Assembly (NCBI GenBank): GCA_009786715.1
Contig: WQRN01000011.1
Span: forward strand, 830 to 30,626
DNA length: 29,797 nt
Direction: 5' to 3'
Origin: Treponema sp.
GTDB lineage: Bacteria > Spirochaetota > Spirochaetia > Treponematales > Breznakiellaceae
Positions 1 through 6,723 of this stretch are shown one piece after another. The notes beneath the pieces were generated by a model, which saw nothing but the letters and a program-made list of their open reading frames with translations, was not told where the DNA came from and searched no databases. Numbering within the stretch: the stretch's first letter is position 1; each line of letters begins with the position of its first letter. A program made the translations under genes and the position numbers.

Positions 1-8
1 CCCCTGTA

Positions 9-1004
9 TTAATCTATTCCCGCCGCTTTGCGGAAACGCTTAACAGTCGCCGAAGCAATCGGCCTTGCCTTTTCTGCTCCCTGCGCCAGAATTTTATCCA
101 GCGCGGGGATGTCCGCCATTATCGCGTCATAGCGTTCGCGGATAGGGGACAAACAGCGGTTAATTACGCGAAACAGTTCTTCCTTTGCGTCCCCCCAGCC
201 CATTCCGCCTGCGCGGTAACGGTTTGTAAGGGCGGTTTGCTCTTCGCTGTCTGCGAATAATTTATAGAGCTGGTAAATCTGGCTTTCATCGGGATTTTTC
301 GGCTCTTCTACAGTTTGCGAGTTTGTTGTTATGCGCATAATTGTTTTTCGCAGCGTTTTTTCAGGCGCGAAAAGAGGGATTACATTGTTGTAGCTCTTAC
401 TCATCTTGCGGCCGTCTAGCCCCGGGATAACGGCGGAATCTTCCTGAACCGCCGCCTGAGGAACTTTTAAAACCTGCTGCCCGTAATTCGCGTTTACAGA
501 CTGCGCGATATCCTGCGCCATCTCGATATGCTGCACCTGATCCTTGCCGACAGGAACTATATCCGAATCAAAAATGATAATATCTGCCGCCATTAATACA
601 GGGTATGTAAAAAGCCCCATGTTAATTCCAGCGTCTGTGTCATCGCCCTTTTCGCTGTTTTCCTGAATCGCGGCTTTGTAGGCGTGGGCGCGGTTCATAA
701 GACCTTTGCTTGTAAACGCCATGAGCATTGCGGTTAGTTCAAAAACTTCAGGGATGGAACTTTGCCTGTAAAAAATAACTTTTTCTGGGTCGAGCCCCGA
801 AGCAAGCCAGCCTGCGGCAACCTGCCTGATTGTGGAGTTAAGTTCTTTCGCGTCTTTCATCGTGTTAAGCGCGTGGTAATCGGCGATAAAATACCTTGCA
901 TCGTAATCTTTGACAAGTTCAAGCGCAGGTTTTATAGCGCCGAAGTAGTTGCCGATATGCAGGTCGCCTGTCGGCTTTATACCTGTCAGGGATATTTTCT
1001 TCAT
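9..1004 (-). CDS. trpS: Tryptophan--tRNA ligase (tryptophanyl-tRNA synthetase)
   Basis: Cytoplasmic class Ic aminoacyl-tRNA synthetase that charges tRNA-Trp with tryptophan using ATP. The 331-residue length is normal for bacterial TrpS. The HIGH signature appears as HIGN at residues 16-19, after the typical GIKPTGDLHIG opening, and the KMSKS loop is intact at residues 200-204 (GRKMSKSYNN). The start is the only ATG ahead of the conserved opening. No convincing Shine-Dalgarno sequence precedes it. The gene is transcribed away from the rest of the window and ends 8 bases from the edge, so its downstream neighbour and terminator are not visible. The family call is certain; nothing odd is seen in the catalytic motifs. 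Confidence 0.97.
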   Translation of the reverse strand: MKKISLTGIKPTGDLHIGNYFGAIKPALELVKDYDARYFIADYHALNTMKDAKELNSTIRQVAAGWLASGLDPEKVIFYRQSSIPEVFELTAMLMAFTSKGLMNRAHAYKAAIQENSEKGDDTDAGINMGLFTYPVLMAADIIIFDSDIVPVGKDQVQHIEMAQDIAQSVNANYGQQVLKVPQAAVQEDSAVIPGLDGRKMSKSYNNVIPLFAPEKTLRKTIMRITTNSQTVEEPKNPDESQIYQLYKLFADSEEQTALTNRYRAGGMGWGDAKEELFRVINRCLSPIRERYDAIMADIPALDKILAQGAEKARPIASATVKRFRKAAGID

Positions 1005-1102
1005 AAGGCAAATTTAGCGAAATTTTGAAAAAGAGTAAATATGGATTTTAATATGCATATTAGGCGAATTCATTGTTATAAAACATTTGACAATAAAAAG
1101 TC

Positions 1103-1131
1103 TTGTAAAAAACGCCAATATATGATATGAT
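1103..1131 (+). promoter_or_regulatory. Probable sigma-70 promoter for the small charged protein
   Basis: TTGTAA at 1103-1108 and TATGAT at 1126-1131 are separated by 17 bases. Transcription would start near 1138 and leave a leader of about 100 bases before the ATG at 1236. A perfect TTGACA at 1087-1092 lies nearby but has no -10 at a fitting distance. The assignment rests on sequence match only. Confidence 0.4.
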
Positions 1132-1190
1132 AGTGCCATTGGCGAGAAGTGTGGACAAAATCGTCAGATGCTGCCATGACCTGTATATAA

Positions 1191-1203
1191 AGGGAATTTC
1201 CCT
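1191..1203. repeat. Short palindrome AGGGAATTTCCCT in the 5' leader
   Basis: A 13-base perfect inverted repeat with an odd central base, about 33 bases before the start codon of the small charged protein. No T-run follows on the plus strand, so it does not look like a terminator. It could be a regulator-binding site or a short hairpin (5-bp stem, ATT loop) in the leader. A weaker stem, GTC(AG)ATG-CTGC-CATGAC, lies just upstream. Confidence 0.4.
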
Positions 1204-1235
1204 ATTATATAAATAAAATAGAAGGAAGGATTATT

Positions 1236-1445
1236 ATGAAAGAGAAAGAAAGAGTAAAAGAAATGAATGAAATAATTGAAATGGAAAGAAACGAAGAAGC
1301 TAAACGCGAAGAAAAAATAAATGAAATTGAAGACACCTTTAAAAAAGAAGAAGCGGACTATAATGCTAAAATAAATGAAATGGAAAACGAAATATTGGAA
1401 GAACAGGATAGAGTAGGAGTTTTTGGTAAATCGGGTTCTAAATAA
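1236..1445 (+). CDS. Small, highly charged coiled-coil protein of unknown function
   Basis: Encodes 69 residues dominated by Glu and Lys, with Met, Ile and Asn spaced so that most of the chain could form a single amphipathic helix or coiled coil. The last dozen residues are Gly/Ser-rich and probably unstructured. There is no signal peptide, membrane segment or cysteine, so a cytoplasmic role is most likely. A strong ribosome-binding site (AGGAAGGA) lies 6-7 bases before the ATG, and a plausible promoter with a long leader precedes it, which argues that it is a real gene and not a chance frame. It sits about 115 bases upstream of corA on the same strand. I do not recognise the family, and low-complexity composition makes homology searches unreliable. 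Confidence 0.6.
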   Translation: MKEKERVKEMNEIIEMERNEEAKREEKINEIEDTFKKEEADYNAKINEMENEILEEQDRVGVFGKSGSK

Positions 1446-1471
1446 TTAATATATCGGTTTAACATAAATAT

Positions 1472-1524
1472 ACGAATCAATCCTCACGTGTATCCGGCAG
1501 AAGGGTGCGGTTTTGTATATTCGT
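1472..1524 (+). promoter_or_regulatory. Possible structured leader upstream of corA
   Basis: Between the small gene and corA, ACGAAT (1472-1477) can pair with ATTCGT (1519-1524). Nested inside, CCGGCA (1494-1499) pairs with TGCGG (1506-1510) if one G is bulged, closing a GAAGGG loop. The fold lies just ahead of a Mg2+ channel gene. It is too short, and lacks recognisable conserved segments, to be called an M-box riboswitch. A helical leader of unknown function is all that can be claimed. Confidence 0.3.
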
Positions 1525-1560
1525 TAGGCTATCAGGTATTAATGATTGGGAGAAATACGG

Positions 1561-2694
1561 ATGGCGTCAGCAAAATCAAAATATTTAGATGTTATTAATC
1601 CGGTTTATGCAGGGGACATACCCGCTGCGGAAATGAAATTATCTTTTATAAATTATGATTCAGAATCTGCGCAGACAAAAGATGTCTCTTCCATTGATGA
1701 AGTAATAAAACTTAAAGACGATTCAAAAATGCTATGGATAAATGTCAGCGGATTAAAAGACATTGATTCAATTAAGCGGTTAGGTGAATTGCTGGATATT
1801 CACCCTTTAACCATCGAAGATATTCTGCAAACAGAACAACAGGCCAAAATGGAGGTTTTTGATAAATACAGATTCTTGTTAGTTAAGACAATTATACAAA
1901 AAAAGAATACTTTTTTCCGTTCAAACGCAGAAAAGAAAAAATTTTTCCTGCCTTTCAGGAAGGACCGGCGCTCTGTTTCCCATGACGGAAAGGCGGATGA
2001 ATTAATTATTACCCAGGTTGGAGTAATTATTATGAAAAATGTCCTGTTAACTTTTCAGGAATTATCAAGAGGCGCGTTTGAAAGTATTAGAAAAAAAATA
2101 ATTGAAAACACGGGTGAAATCCGCAAAATGGAAAGCGATTATTTGGCTTATTTAATTATAGATAAAATTGTAGATGAATATTTTAACTCTATAAACCATT
2201 TAGAAGAACATATAGAAAATCTGGAGGATCGCGCTACCAGAACAAGCGATGATACTTATATCGAGGAGATACAGGAAACTAAAAAATATCTGCTGCTGGT
2301 AAAGAAAGCGATTCTGCCGCTAAGAAACAATTTATTATTAATTTCCCGGCAAGAATCATTTTTCCAAACAGGGGAGATAAAACCATTCTTGCAGGATCTT
2401 ATTGAAAATTTGGATCATGCTGTAATGCAGGTAGAACATTACCGCGAATGGCTGTCGAGTATCATGGAAGTGAATTTGTCTGTTTTATCGTATCAGCTGA
2501 ACAAGGTAATGAAAGTTTTGGCGATGATTTCCGCCATCTTTATTCCTCTGTCTTTTATCGCGGGAATATACGGCATGAATTTTGAAAATATGCCCGAATT
2601 AGGCACTAGCTTTGGGTATTTCATTGTTCTCGGCGTTATGTGTTTAGTTGCAATTGTCATGATTGTATTTTTTAAGTTCCGCCGATGGTTCTGA
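1561..2694 (+). CDS. corA: CorA-type magnesium/cobalt channel
   Basis: Inner-membrane pentameric channel for Mg2+ (also Co2+/Ni2+). Counting from the ATG at 1561 the protein is 377 residues: a long soluble N-terminal domain, a long helical stalk (about 190-310), and two C-terminal membrane helices. The diagnostic YGMN filter motif is at about 337-340, followed by FENMPEL in the periplasmic loop. The start was chosen because GGGAG at 1548-1552 lies 8 bases before this ATG; a TTG at 1546 is in frame but overlaps that site. An unusual Lys/Arg/Phe-rich stretch of about 30 residues (roughly 113-145) interrupts the region where CorA proteins normally run straight from one beta strand to the next. 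The ATG of the next gene lies 13 bases past the stop, so the two are probably cotranscribed. Confidence 0.93.
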   Translation: MASAKSKYLDVINPVYAGDIPAAEMKLSFINYDSESAQTKDVSSIDEVIKLKDDSKMLWINVSGLKDIDSIKRLGELLDIHPLTIEDILQTEQQAKMEVFDKYRFLLVKTIIQKKNTFFRSNAEKKKFFLPFRKDRRSVSHDGKADELIITQVGVIIMKNVLLTFQELSRGAFESIRKKIIENTGEIRKMESDYLAYLIIDKIVDEYFNSINHLEEHIENLEDRATRTSDDTYIEEIQETKKYLLLVKKAILPLRNNLLLISRQESFFQTGEIKPFLQDLIENLDHAVMQVEHYREWLSSIMEVNLSVLSYQLNKVMKVLAMISAIFIPLSFIAGIYGMNFENMPELGTSFGYFIVLGVMCLVAIVMIVFFKFRRWF

Positions 2695-2707
2695 TATTAT
2701 TTATATA

Positions 2708-3079
2708 ATGAAATCATGGTTAAAACCGTTCGACATTTTAATTATCCTTCTTGTTATAATATTAACATTCTTCGCGGTATATAAAGTTTATATAATGCCG
2801 CAGGCACAGCCGCAGATACTAATACGCTCTCAAGGCGGCGAATGGACATATCCTGCTGAGGCTGAAGAAACAGTTGATATTTACGGCCCTCTCGGAGTTA
2901 CAACTATTAAACTCGAAAAAAACCGCGCATGGATAGTCAGCTCTCCGTGCAATAATCAGACCTGCATAGCGGCAGGTTTTATTACAAGGCAGGGAGAGTG
3001 GGCCGCCTGCCTTCCTAATAATGTTTTATTAATAATGCGCAGCGCAGGAGGCAATGATGTTGACAGTGTCGCATGGTAA
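2708..3079 (+). CDS. NusG domain II (EetA-like) membrane-anchored protein
   Basis: A 123-residue protein with one N-terminal membrane helix (residues about 8-28) and a small extracytosolic domain. The family signature is the cysteine-containing run SPCNNQTC followed by AGFITRQGEW and a third Cys in CLPNNV, close to the typical C-x4-C...WI...G-x-x-x-CLPN pattern of the NusG domain II family. It is not the transcription factor NusG. These proteins often sit next to Gx-transporter genes, as here, where the next gene overlaps by 23 bases. In Listeria-type flavin-based electron transfer loci the equivalent pair is called EetA/EetB (recalled, not checked). An in-frame ATG at 2663 would add 15 residues lying inside corA; the ATG at 2708 puts the membrane helix at the usual place. 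No clear ribosome-binding site. Confidence 0.8.
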   Translation: MKSWLKPFDILIILLVIILTFFAVYKVYIMPQAQPQILIRSQGGEWTYPAEAEETVDIYGPLGVTTIKLEKNRAWIVSSPCNNQTCIAAGFITRQGEWAACLPNNVLLIMRSAGGNDVDSVAW

Positions 3080-3599
3080 TAATGACGCCGGGGCAAAGAA
3101 CCTTGCGATGCTAGGCGCATTCTGCCTCTTCCTCTCGGCTGTCGAGTACATGATACCAAAACCGCTTCCTTTTATGCGGATCGGGCTTGCGAATCTGCCG
3201 ATTATGCTTGCGTGTAATATTTTTCCATTGCAGTCTTTTTTAGTTTTAGTCAGCATAAAAGTAATAGGGCAGGCATTGATTTCAGGAACGCTGTTTTCGT
3301 ATGTTTTTCTTTTTTCCATGACGGGGAGTTTTTTATCGGCTTTGCTTATGTATTTTTTATGCAATGTGTTTGGTAAAAAGCATATATCATTTATAGGCAT
3401 TGGAACAGCAGGCGCTGTTGTTTCGAATTTATCGCAGCTTGTTATAGCGCATGTATTTATTTTCCGAGGCAATGTCAGGTATATCGCGCCTGCATTTTTA
3501 GCGGCAGGGTTAATAACAGGCATTGTTCTTGGTATTTTCTGCGAAGCGTTTATTAGAAAATCAAAATGGTTCAAGGGAATTAGAAATGAAAAGGAATGA
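3057..3599 (+). CDS. Gx transporter family membrane protein (heptaprenyl diphosphate synthase component I / EetB-like)
   Basis: About 180 residues with five or six hydrophobic segments. The sequence AVEYMIPKPLPFMRIGLANLP near the N-terminus is the hallmark of the family annotated as heptaprenyl diphosphate synthase component I or Gx transporter, which is related in fold to S-components of ECF transporters. Substrate unknown. Two adjacent ATG codons (3054 and 3057) share one strong AGGAGG at 3046-3051. The second ATG gives the normal spacing of 5 bases and was chosen; the first would leave only 2. The gene starts inside the NusG-domain-II gene and runs into the next membrane protein by 14 bases, so the three are almost certainly translated from one mRNA. 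Likely partner of the NusG-domain-II protein. Confidence 0.85.
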   Translation: MLTVSHGNNDAGAKNLAMLGAFCLFLSAVEYMIPKPLPFMRIGLANLPIMLACNIFPLQSFLVLVSIKVIGQALISGTLFSYVFLFSMTGSFLSALLMYFLCNVFGKKHISFIGIGTAGAVVSNLSQLVIAHVFIFRGNVRYIAPAFLAAGLITGIVLGIFCEAFIRKSKWFKGIRNEKE

Positions 3600-4263
3600 G
3601 TTTTACCAAAGTGCCTTCAGCGCGAAGGCTTTATTTATAACAGGATTATTAATAATCCCGGCGCTTTTATTTAATTCTGGCATAGAATACAGAGTAATGC
3701 AATTTTTATTTTTTTGGCTTCTTGCGTTCCTTTGCGGCAAAAAAACCAATTTTATTTTTACGGTTTTAATTACCTTATTTATTATTGCGTTCAACCTGAT
3801 CATCCCATACGGACGCGTGCTTTTTACTATTGGAGCGTTTAAAATCACATCAGGCGCGTTAGAAGCCGGTATTCACCGCGCCGTAACGCTTCAAGCGCTC
3901 ATTATGCTGTCAAAAGTAACAATAAGGCAGGATTTGCAATTACCCGGCGTTTTTGGAAAACTGTTAGGCGAATCTTTACAGATGTTTTCCGTTATTATGA
4001 GCAGAAAATACAAAGTAACAGGCAAAAACCTTATCGCGGATATTGACAGCATATTGCTTGAACTAAGCGCAGAGCAGACAGAATTTATCAAAGAGCAGAG
4101 CCGGATATATACAAAACCCGCAGGCTATTTAATTCTGATTTTTACAGTATTAATCGCCTGGCTGCCGTGGTATTTAAACTTCATGTCCTTCGCGCCTTTG
4201 CGTCTCTGTGTGAACCTCTTTTTTAAATTTTTATTCAATATAATATGTCTTATCAGTAATTGA
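3586..4263 (+). CDS. Multi-pass membrane protein, possibly an EcfT/CbiQ-like permease
   Basis: About 225 residues from the ATG at 3586; an upstream in-frame ATG at 3523 lies deep inside the previous gene. Five or so membrane spans cluster in the first half and one near the end. The middle part (GALEAGIHRAVTLQALIMLSK, then a charged helical stretch ending KYKVTGKNLIADIDSILLEL) recalls the layout of the energy-coupling factor T component, where a hydrophobic core is followed by a coupling helix. The canonical paired Ala-Arg-Gly motifs are not seen, so this is only a suggestion. Pairing with an ECF-S-like Gx transporter supports it. The last 25 or so codons come from a repeat-like sequence (4182-4216) and then overlap the 3' end of apbE on the other strand, so the true C-terminus may have been replaced. 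Confidence 0.6.
   Translation: MKRNEFYQSAFSAKALFITGLLIIPALLFNSGIEYRVMQFLFFWLLAFLCGKKTNFIFTVLITLFIIAFNLIIPYGRVLFTIGAFKITSGALEAGIHRAVTLQALIMLSKVTIRQDLQLPGVFGKLLGESLQMFSVIMSRKYKVTGKNLIADIDSILLELSAEQTEFIKEQSRIYTKPAGYLILIFTVLIAWLPWYLNFMSFAPLRLCVNLFFKFLFNIICLISN
4182..4216. repeat. Copy of a widespread CGCAAAGGCGCGAAGG-type intergenic repeat
   Basis: On the minus strand this reads GTTCACACAGAGACGCAAAG followed by GCGCGAAGGACA, a word I recall as a dispersed repeat in many unrelated bacterial genomes. Here it lies at the 3' end of the putative EcfT-like gene and is translated as FAPLRLCVNLF, a tail often seen on unrelated predicted proteins. Whether other copies exist in this genome cannot be seen in this window. 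Confidence 0.5.
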
Positions 4264-5232
4264 AAAATCTATGCCGTCAGTTATGCGGACGCTGTTATCA
4301 TCAAAAACAAAAATACCATGCGCGCCGGGAAACGATCTAAGTAAATCACTTCCTTTTTCGTATCCAAGAACAAAGACAGTTGTGCTAAGAGCATCACCGT
4401 CCATTGAAACATCCGTAACAACAGTGACAGATAATAAACCGTTTTGCGCAGGATAACCTAAAAAAGGCGAGAAAAGATGATGGTAATGTACGCCGTTTTC
4501 TTCAAAGTAACGTTCGTAAACGCCGGATGTAACAATAGTTTTTTCCGGCACCTGCAGCACGCCGATAATTGAGCCGCGCGATGCTCCTGGATTCTGAATC
4601 CCAACCCTCCATAGACGCTTATCCTTTCTTTCGCCTAACATAATTATATTTCCGCCAAGATCAATTTTTGCGCGGGCGATTTTCTCTTTTTTTATTATTT
4701 TAGCGGCTTCATCGGCGGCAAAACCTTTGGCGATAGCTCCCAAATCCAGCGCCATGCCGCTGTGTGTTAAAAAAACGCTTTGCTCGTTATCGTCTAACAA
4801 AACAAACCGCCAGTTTATTAGAGCAAGCGTTTCATTAATTTCTTTTGGAGACGGAACGGTTGGATTATCTCCCGAAATATTCCAAAGATTCACCAAAGGC
4901 CCGACAGACGGATCAAACGCGCCGCCTGACGCTTGCGCGAAAAACAACGCGCGTTTTATTACTTTAAAAGTATCTTTGTGAACAATCACAGGCGCAATGC
5001 CGGCATTTTCATTAATTCGGCTTATATCGGAAACAGGAATATTAACGCTCATCAAATTTTCTATTTCGCGGATTCTAAGAAAAATTTCATCATAAATACT
5101 GTCTTTGCCGTTTTCAAAAAGCGTAATGGAACAAACAGTTCCTAAAGCCAGATCGACACGCGAAGATTCATGCTGTGAACATGAAGCGAAGAGAATTATT
5201 AGAATTAATAATTTAGCGCCTTTATAGCCCAA
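4231..5232 (-). CDS. apbE: FAD:protein FMN transferase (ApbE / Ftp-like lipoprotein)
   Basis: Transfers FMN from FAD to a Ser/Thr of exported flavoproteins; the treponemal relative Ftp is also described as an FAD pyrophosphatase. The 333-residue chain starts with a lipoprotein signal (hydrophobic run ending FASC, lipid-bearing Cys18). Family motifs in order are GGAFDPSVGPLVNLW (103-117), LDLGAIAKGFAADEA (162-175), a TSGVYERYFE strand (235-244) and the Mg2+-binding DGDALSTTVFVLG (278-290). The start codon is TTG at 5232-5230, inside the last codons of the anti-sigma gene (11-base overlap), with no well-placed ribosome-binding site, which suggests translational coupling. It is the last gene of the sigma-factor unit, so flavinylation may be controlled by that sigma factor. 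No recognisable flavinylation target is encoded in the window. Confidence 0.94.
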   Translation of the reverse strand: MGYKGAKLLILIILFASCSQHESSRVDLALGTVCSITLFENGKDSIYDEIFLRIREIENLMSVNIPVSDISRINENAGIAPVIVHKDTFKVIKRALFFAQASGGAFDPSVGPLVNLWNISGDNPTVPSPKEINETLALINWRFVLLDDNEQSVFLTHSGMALDLGAIAKGFAADEAAKIIKKEKIARAKIDLGGNIIMLGERKDKRLWRVGIQNPGASRGSIIGVLQVPEKTIVTSGVYERYFEENGVHYHHLFSPFLGYPAQNGLLSVTVVTDVSMDGDALSTTVFVLGYEKGSDLLRSFPGAHGIFVFDDNSVRITDGIDFSITDKTYYIE

Positions 5233-5692
5233 AGCGTTCTGTAAGTTCCTTTAAATGGCTGCCGATAAAAAACGCGCCGTAGCTTGTAACTACAATGCCG
5301 ACAGTGATCCCGACAGGCAGAACAAATGACGCGCCCAACTCATTTGCAAGGCTGCGAAAATCAAATCCAAAGTACGCTGTTACAAGCGAAACCAAAATTA
5401 CAAACCCCGCAATTACCCAACCCCGTGTTGAAAGACCGCCCGGAGCGGCGTATGCGGGGTTCTCGACAGCTTTTTGTTCTTCTTCAATAGCGATTCTTGC
5501 CATAATTGAATTTTCAAAATCTGGAGATTTCGGAAAAAAGTCTTCTTGTAAAATTTCTTTTGCGGATTCGTAACGATTGATTTTTTCCGCGCAATCGGAG
5601 CAGAAAAAAGTATGCGCCCATATCTGAAGCTGGTTTAGTAACGGAATAGGTCCGTCTTCATAAATCATATCCAAAATTTTTGAACAGGTCAT
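5222..5692 (-). CDS. Putative zinc-type anti-sigma factor, membrane-anchored
   Basis: A 156-residue protein directly downstream of an ECF sigma factor. The cytoplasmic N-terminus holds His-x3-Cys-x2-Cys (HTFFCSDC, residues about 27-34) with an upstream Cys3, the pattern of zinc-binding anti-sigma (ZAS) domains. The C-terminal half has two hydrophobic helices (about 91-110 and 120-142). It would hold the sigma factor at the membrane until a signal releases it. GGAG at 5699-5702 lies 6 bases before the ATG, overlapping the sigma stop codon (TGAGGAG). The overall sequence is not one I can place in a named subgroup, so the call rests on the Cys/His motif and position. Confidence 0.7.
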   Translation of the reverse strand: MTCSKILDMIYEDGPIPLLNQLQIWAHTFFCSDCAEKINRYESAKEILQEDFFPKSPDFENSIMARIAIEEEQKAVENPAYAAPGGLSTRGWVIAGFVILVSLVTAYFGFDFRSLANELGASFVLPVGITVGIVVTSYGAFFIGSHLKELTERFGL

Positions 5693-5702
5693 ACATTACT
5701 CC

Positions 5703-6308
5703 TCATAAATTTTCCGACAAACATTCAAGTTTTTCCCTTAATATAATTTTCGCCCGAAATACATGAGACTTTATAGTGTTTACAGGAATTCCTGTAATCG
5801 CCTCAATCTCCTGGTACGAACGATCGTAAAAAAAGAATAAATCAATGCAAACCCTGAAACGCTCCGGCAGTTCTTTTATCGCCGCCTGAACCGCTTCCCT
5901 TGCGGCATTTCTAAGAGCGAGCCTTTCCGGAGTCTCATCGCTGCTTAGAAGCTTGTTCGCATCCTCTTCCGCAAGGCTGCGGTATTCCTTCCTCCTGTTC
6001 ACCTCGTTTAACGCGGTGTTATACGCAATTTTGTAAAGCCAGGTGGAGAACCTGCTTCTTCCTTCAAAATGAGAAAGGCTGCGGTAAGCCTTCAGGAAAA
6101 CCTCCTGCGTAAAATCGGAAGCATCTTCGGGATTGCGGAAAAAACTCAATCCCATTCCGTATACCGCTCTTTCATGCTGACGCACTAAAAGCCGGAAAAG
6201 ATCCTTCTGCCCCGATACAACCTGACCGACTATTAACTGATCGTTATAGTCAGATTCGCCGCCTCTTTCCCTGCGAGGTTTATCCTCTGCCTGGGATTCG
6301 TCAAACAT
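5703..6308 (-). CDS. RNA polymerase sigma-70 factor, ECF subfamily
   Basis: 201 residues with the two-domain ECF plan. Region 2 spans about 37-108, including the -10 recognition stretch EDASDFTQEVFLKAYRSL and the FSTWLYKIAYNTALNE helix. Region 4 spans about 142-195, with the helix-turn-helix DRSYQEIEAITGIPVNTIKS for -35 recognition. A variable acidic linker joins them, and a charged N-terminal extension of about 25 residues precedes region 2. The gene overlaps the upstream small membrane protein by 8 bases and is followed at once by a likely anti-sigma factor, then apbE. Its target promoters cannot be read from this window; ECF sigma factors commonly activate their own operon. Confidence 0.93.
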   Translation of the reverse strand: MFDESQAEDKPRRERGGESDYNDQLIVGQVVSGQKDLFRLLVRQHERAVYGMGLSFFRNPEDASDFTQEVFLKAYRSLSHFEGRSRFSTWLYKIAYNTALNEVNRRKEYRSLAEEDANKLLSSDETPERLALRNAAREAVQAAIKELPERFRVCIDLFFFYDRSYQEIEAITGIPVNTIKSHVFRAKIILREKLECLSENL

Positions 6309-6645
6309 TGCGCTTATCGAAGCGTTTGATTACATAATTGGCTAACAGTCCAAAGCCTAACGACAGCGGGATGATGCCGCCCAATAAGCCGTATGAAGCC
6401 CCCTCTGTAATAATTGATAACAGCACAGTTAAGGCAATACCGACGCTGCTTAAAAGCAGCCCGGACAGCAGACTGAACGAAAGAAGATCAAACTCGGGTC
6501 TTTTATACTGCCCCGTTTTAATCAGCAGAGTTCTTCGGCGGTGATTCCACAAAAGGTAGAAAAAAATCACCACAGAACCCATTACAATTCCCACAACGGG
6601 GATTATCGCGATCATTATTTGCGCGGCGGCCGATGTCCAATTCAT
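6301..6645 (-). CDS. Small membrane protein, first gene of the sigma-factor unit
   Basis: 114 residues with three hydrophobic spans: about 8-32, 57-78 and 84-104. A short basic segment (NHRRRTLLIKTGQYKRPE) after the first span is probably cytoplasmic. No catalytic motif is seen and I do not recognise the family. GGGAG lies 5 bases ahead of the ATG. The stop codon overlaps the start of the sigma factor, so the two are coupled. Such small membrane proteins beside a sigma/anti-sigma pair may belong to the sensing branch, but that is inference from position alone. Confidence 0.75.
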   Translation of the reverse strand: MNWTSAAAQIMIAIIPVVGIVMGSVVIFFYLLWNHRRRTLLIKTGQYKRPEFDLLSFSLLSGLLLSSVGIALTVLLSIITEGASYGLLGGIIPLSLGFGLLANYVIKRFDKRNV

Positions 6646-6696
6646 AAAAACTCCCGAACATATATTTTGACACTTATATTAATGTATAGTTGCGTT

Positions 6697-6723
6697 GCTG
6701 CTAAGGCAGCTTGCTTTAGCAGC
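6697..6723. repeat. 27-base inverted repeat at the end of the FliL-like gene
   Basis: GCTGCTAAGGCA (6697-6708) and TGCTTTAGCAGC (6712-6723) form a 12-bp stem with a three-base loop. On the plus strand all pairs hold, with one G-U; on the minus strand, the sense strand of both flanking genes, the same position becomes A-C. The arm reaches into the TAG stop codon of the FliL-like gene. No T-run follows, so it is not a standard terminator. It may slow RNA decay, act as a weak terminator, or be a small repeat insertion. Confidence 0.5.

Noticed and set aside
1446..1560. M-box Mg2+ riboswitch ahead of corA
   Set aside because: The leader is shorter than the known element and shows none of its conserved segments that I can recognise; kept only as an undefined foldable leader.
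2663..2707. Upstream ATG start for the NusG-domain-II protein
   Set aside because: It would add 15 residues encoded within corA and push the membrane helix away from the N-terminus; the ATG at 2708 fits the family better.
3029..3574. Open frame of 181 codons on the minus strand opposite the Gx transporter
   Set aside because: The plus-strand frame carries the family signature and a strong ribosome-binding site; the antisense frame has neither.
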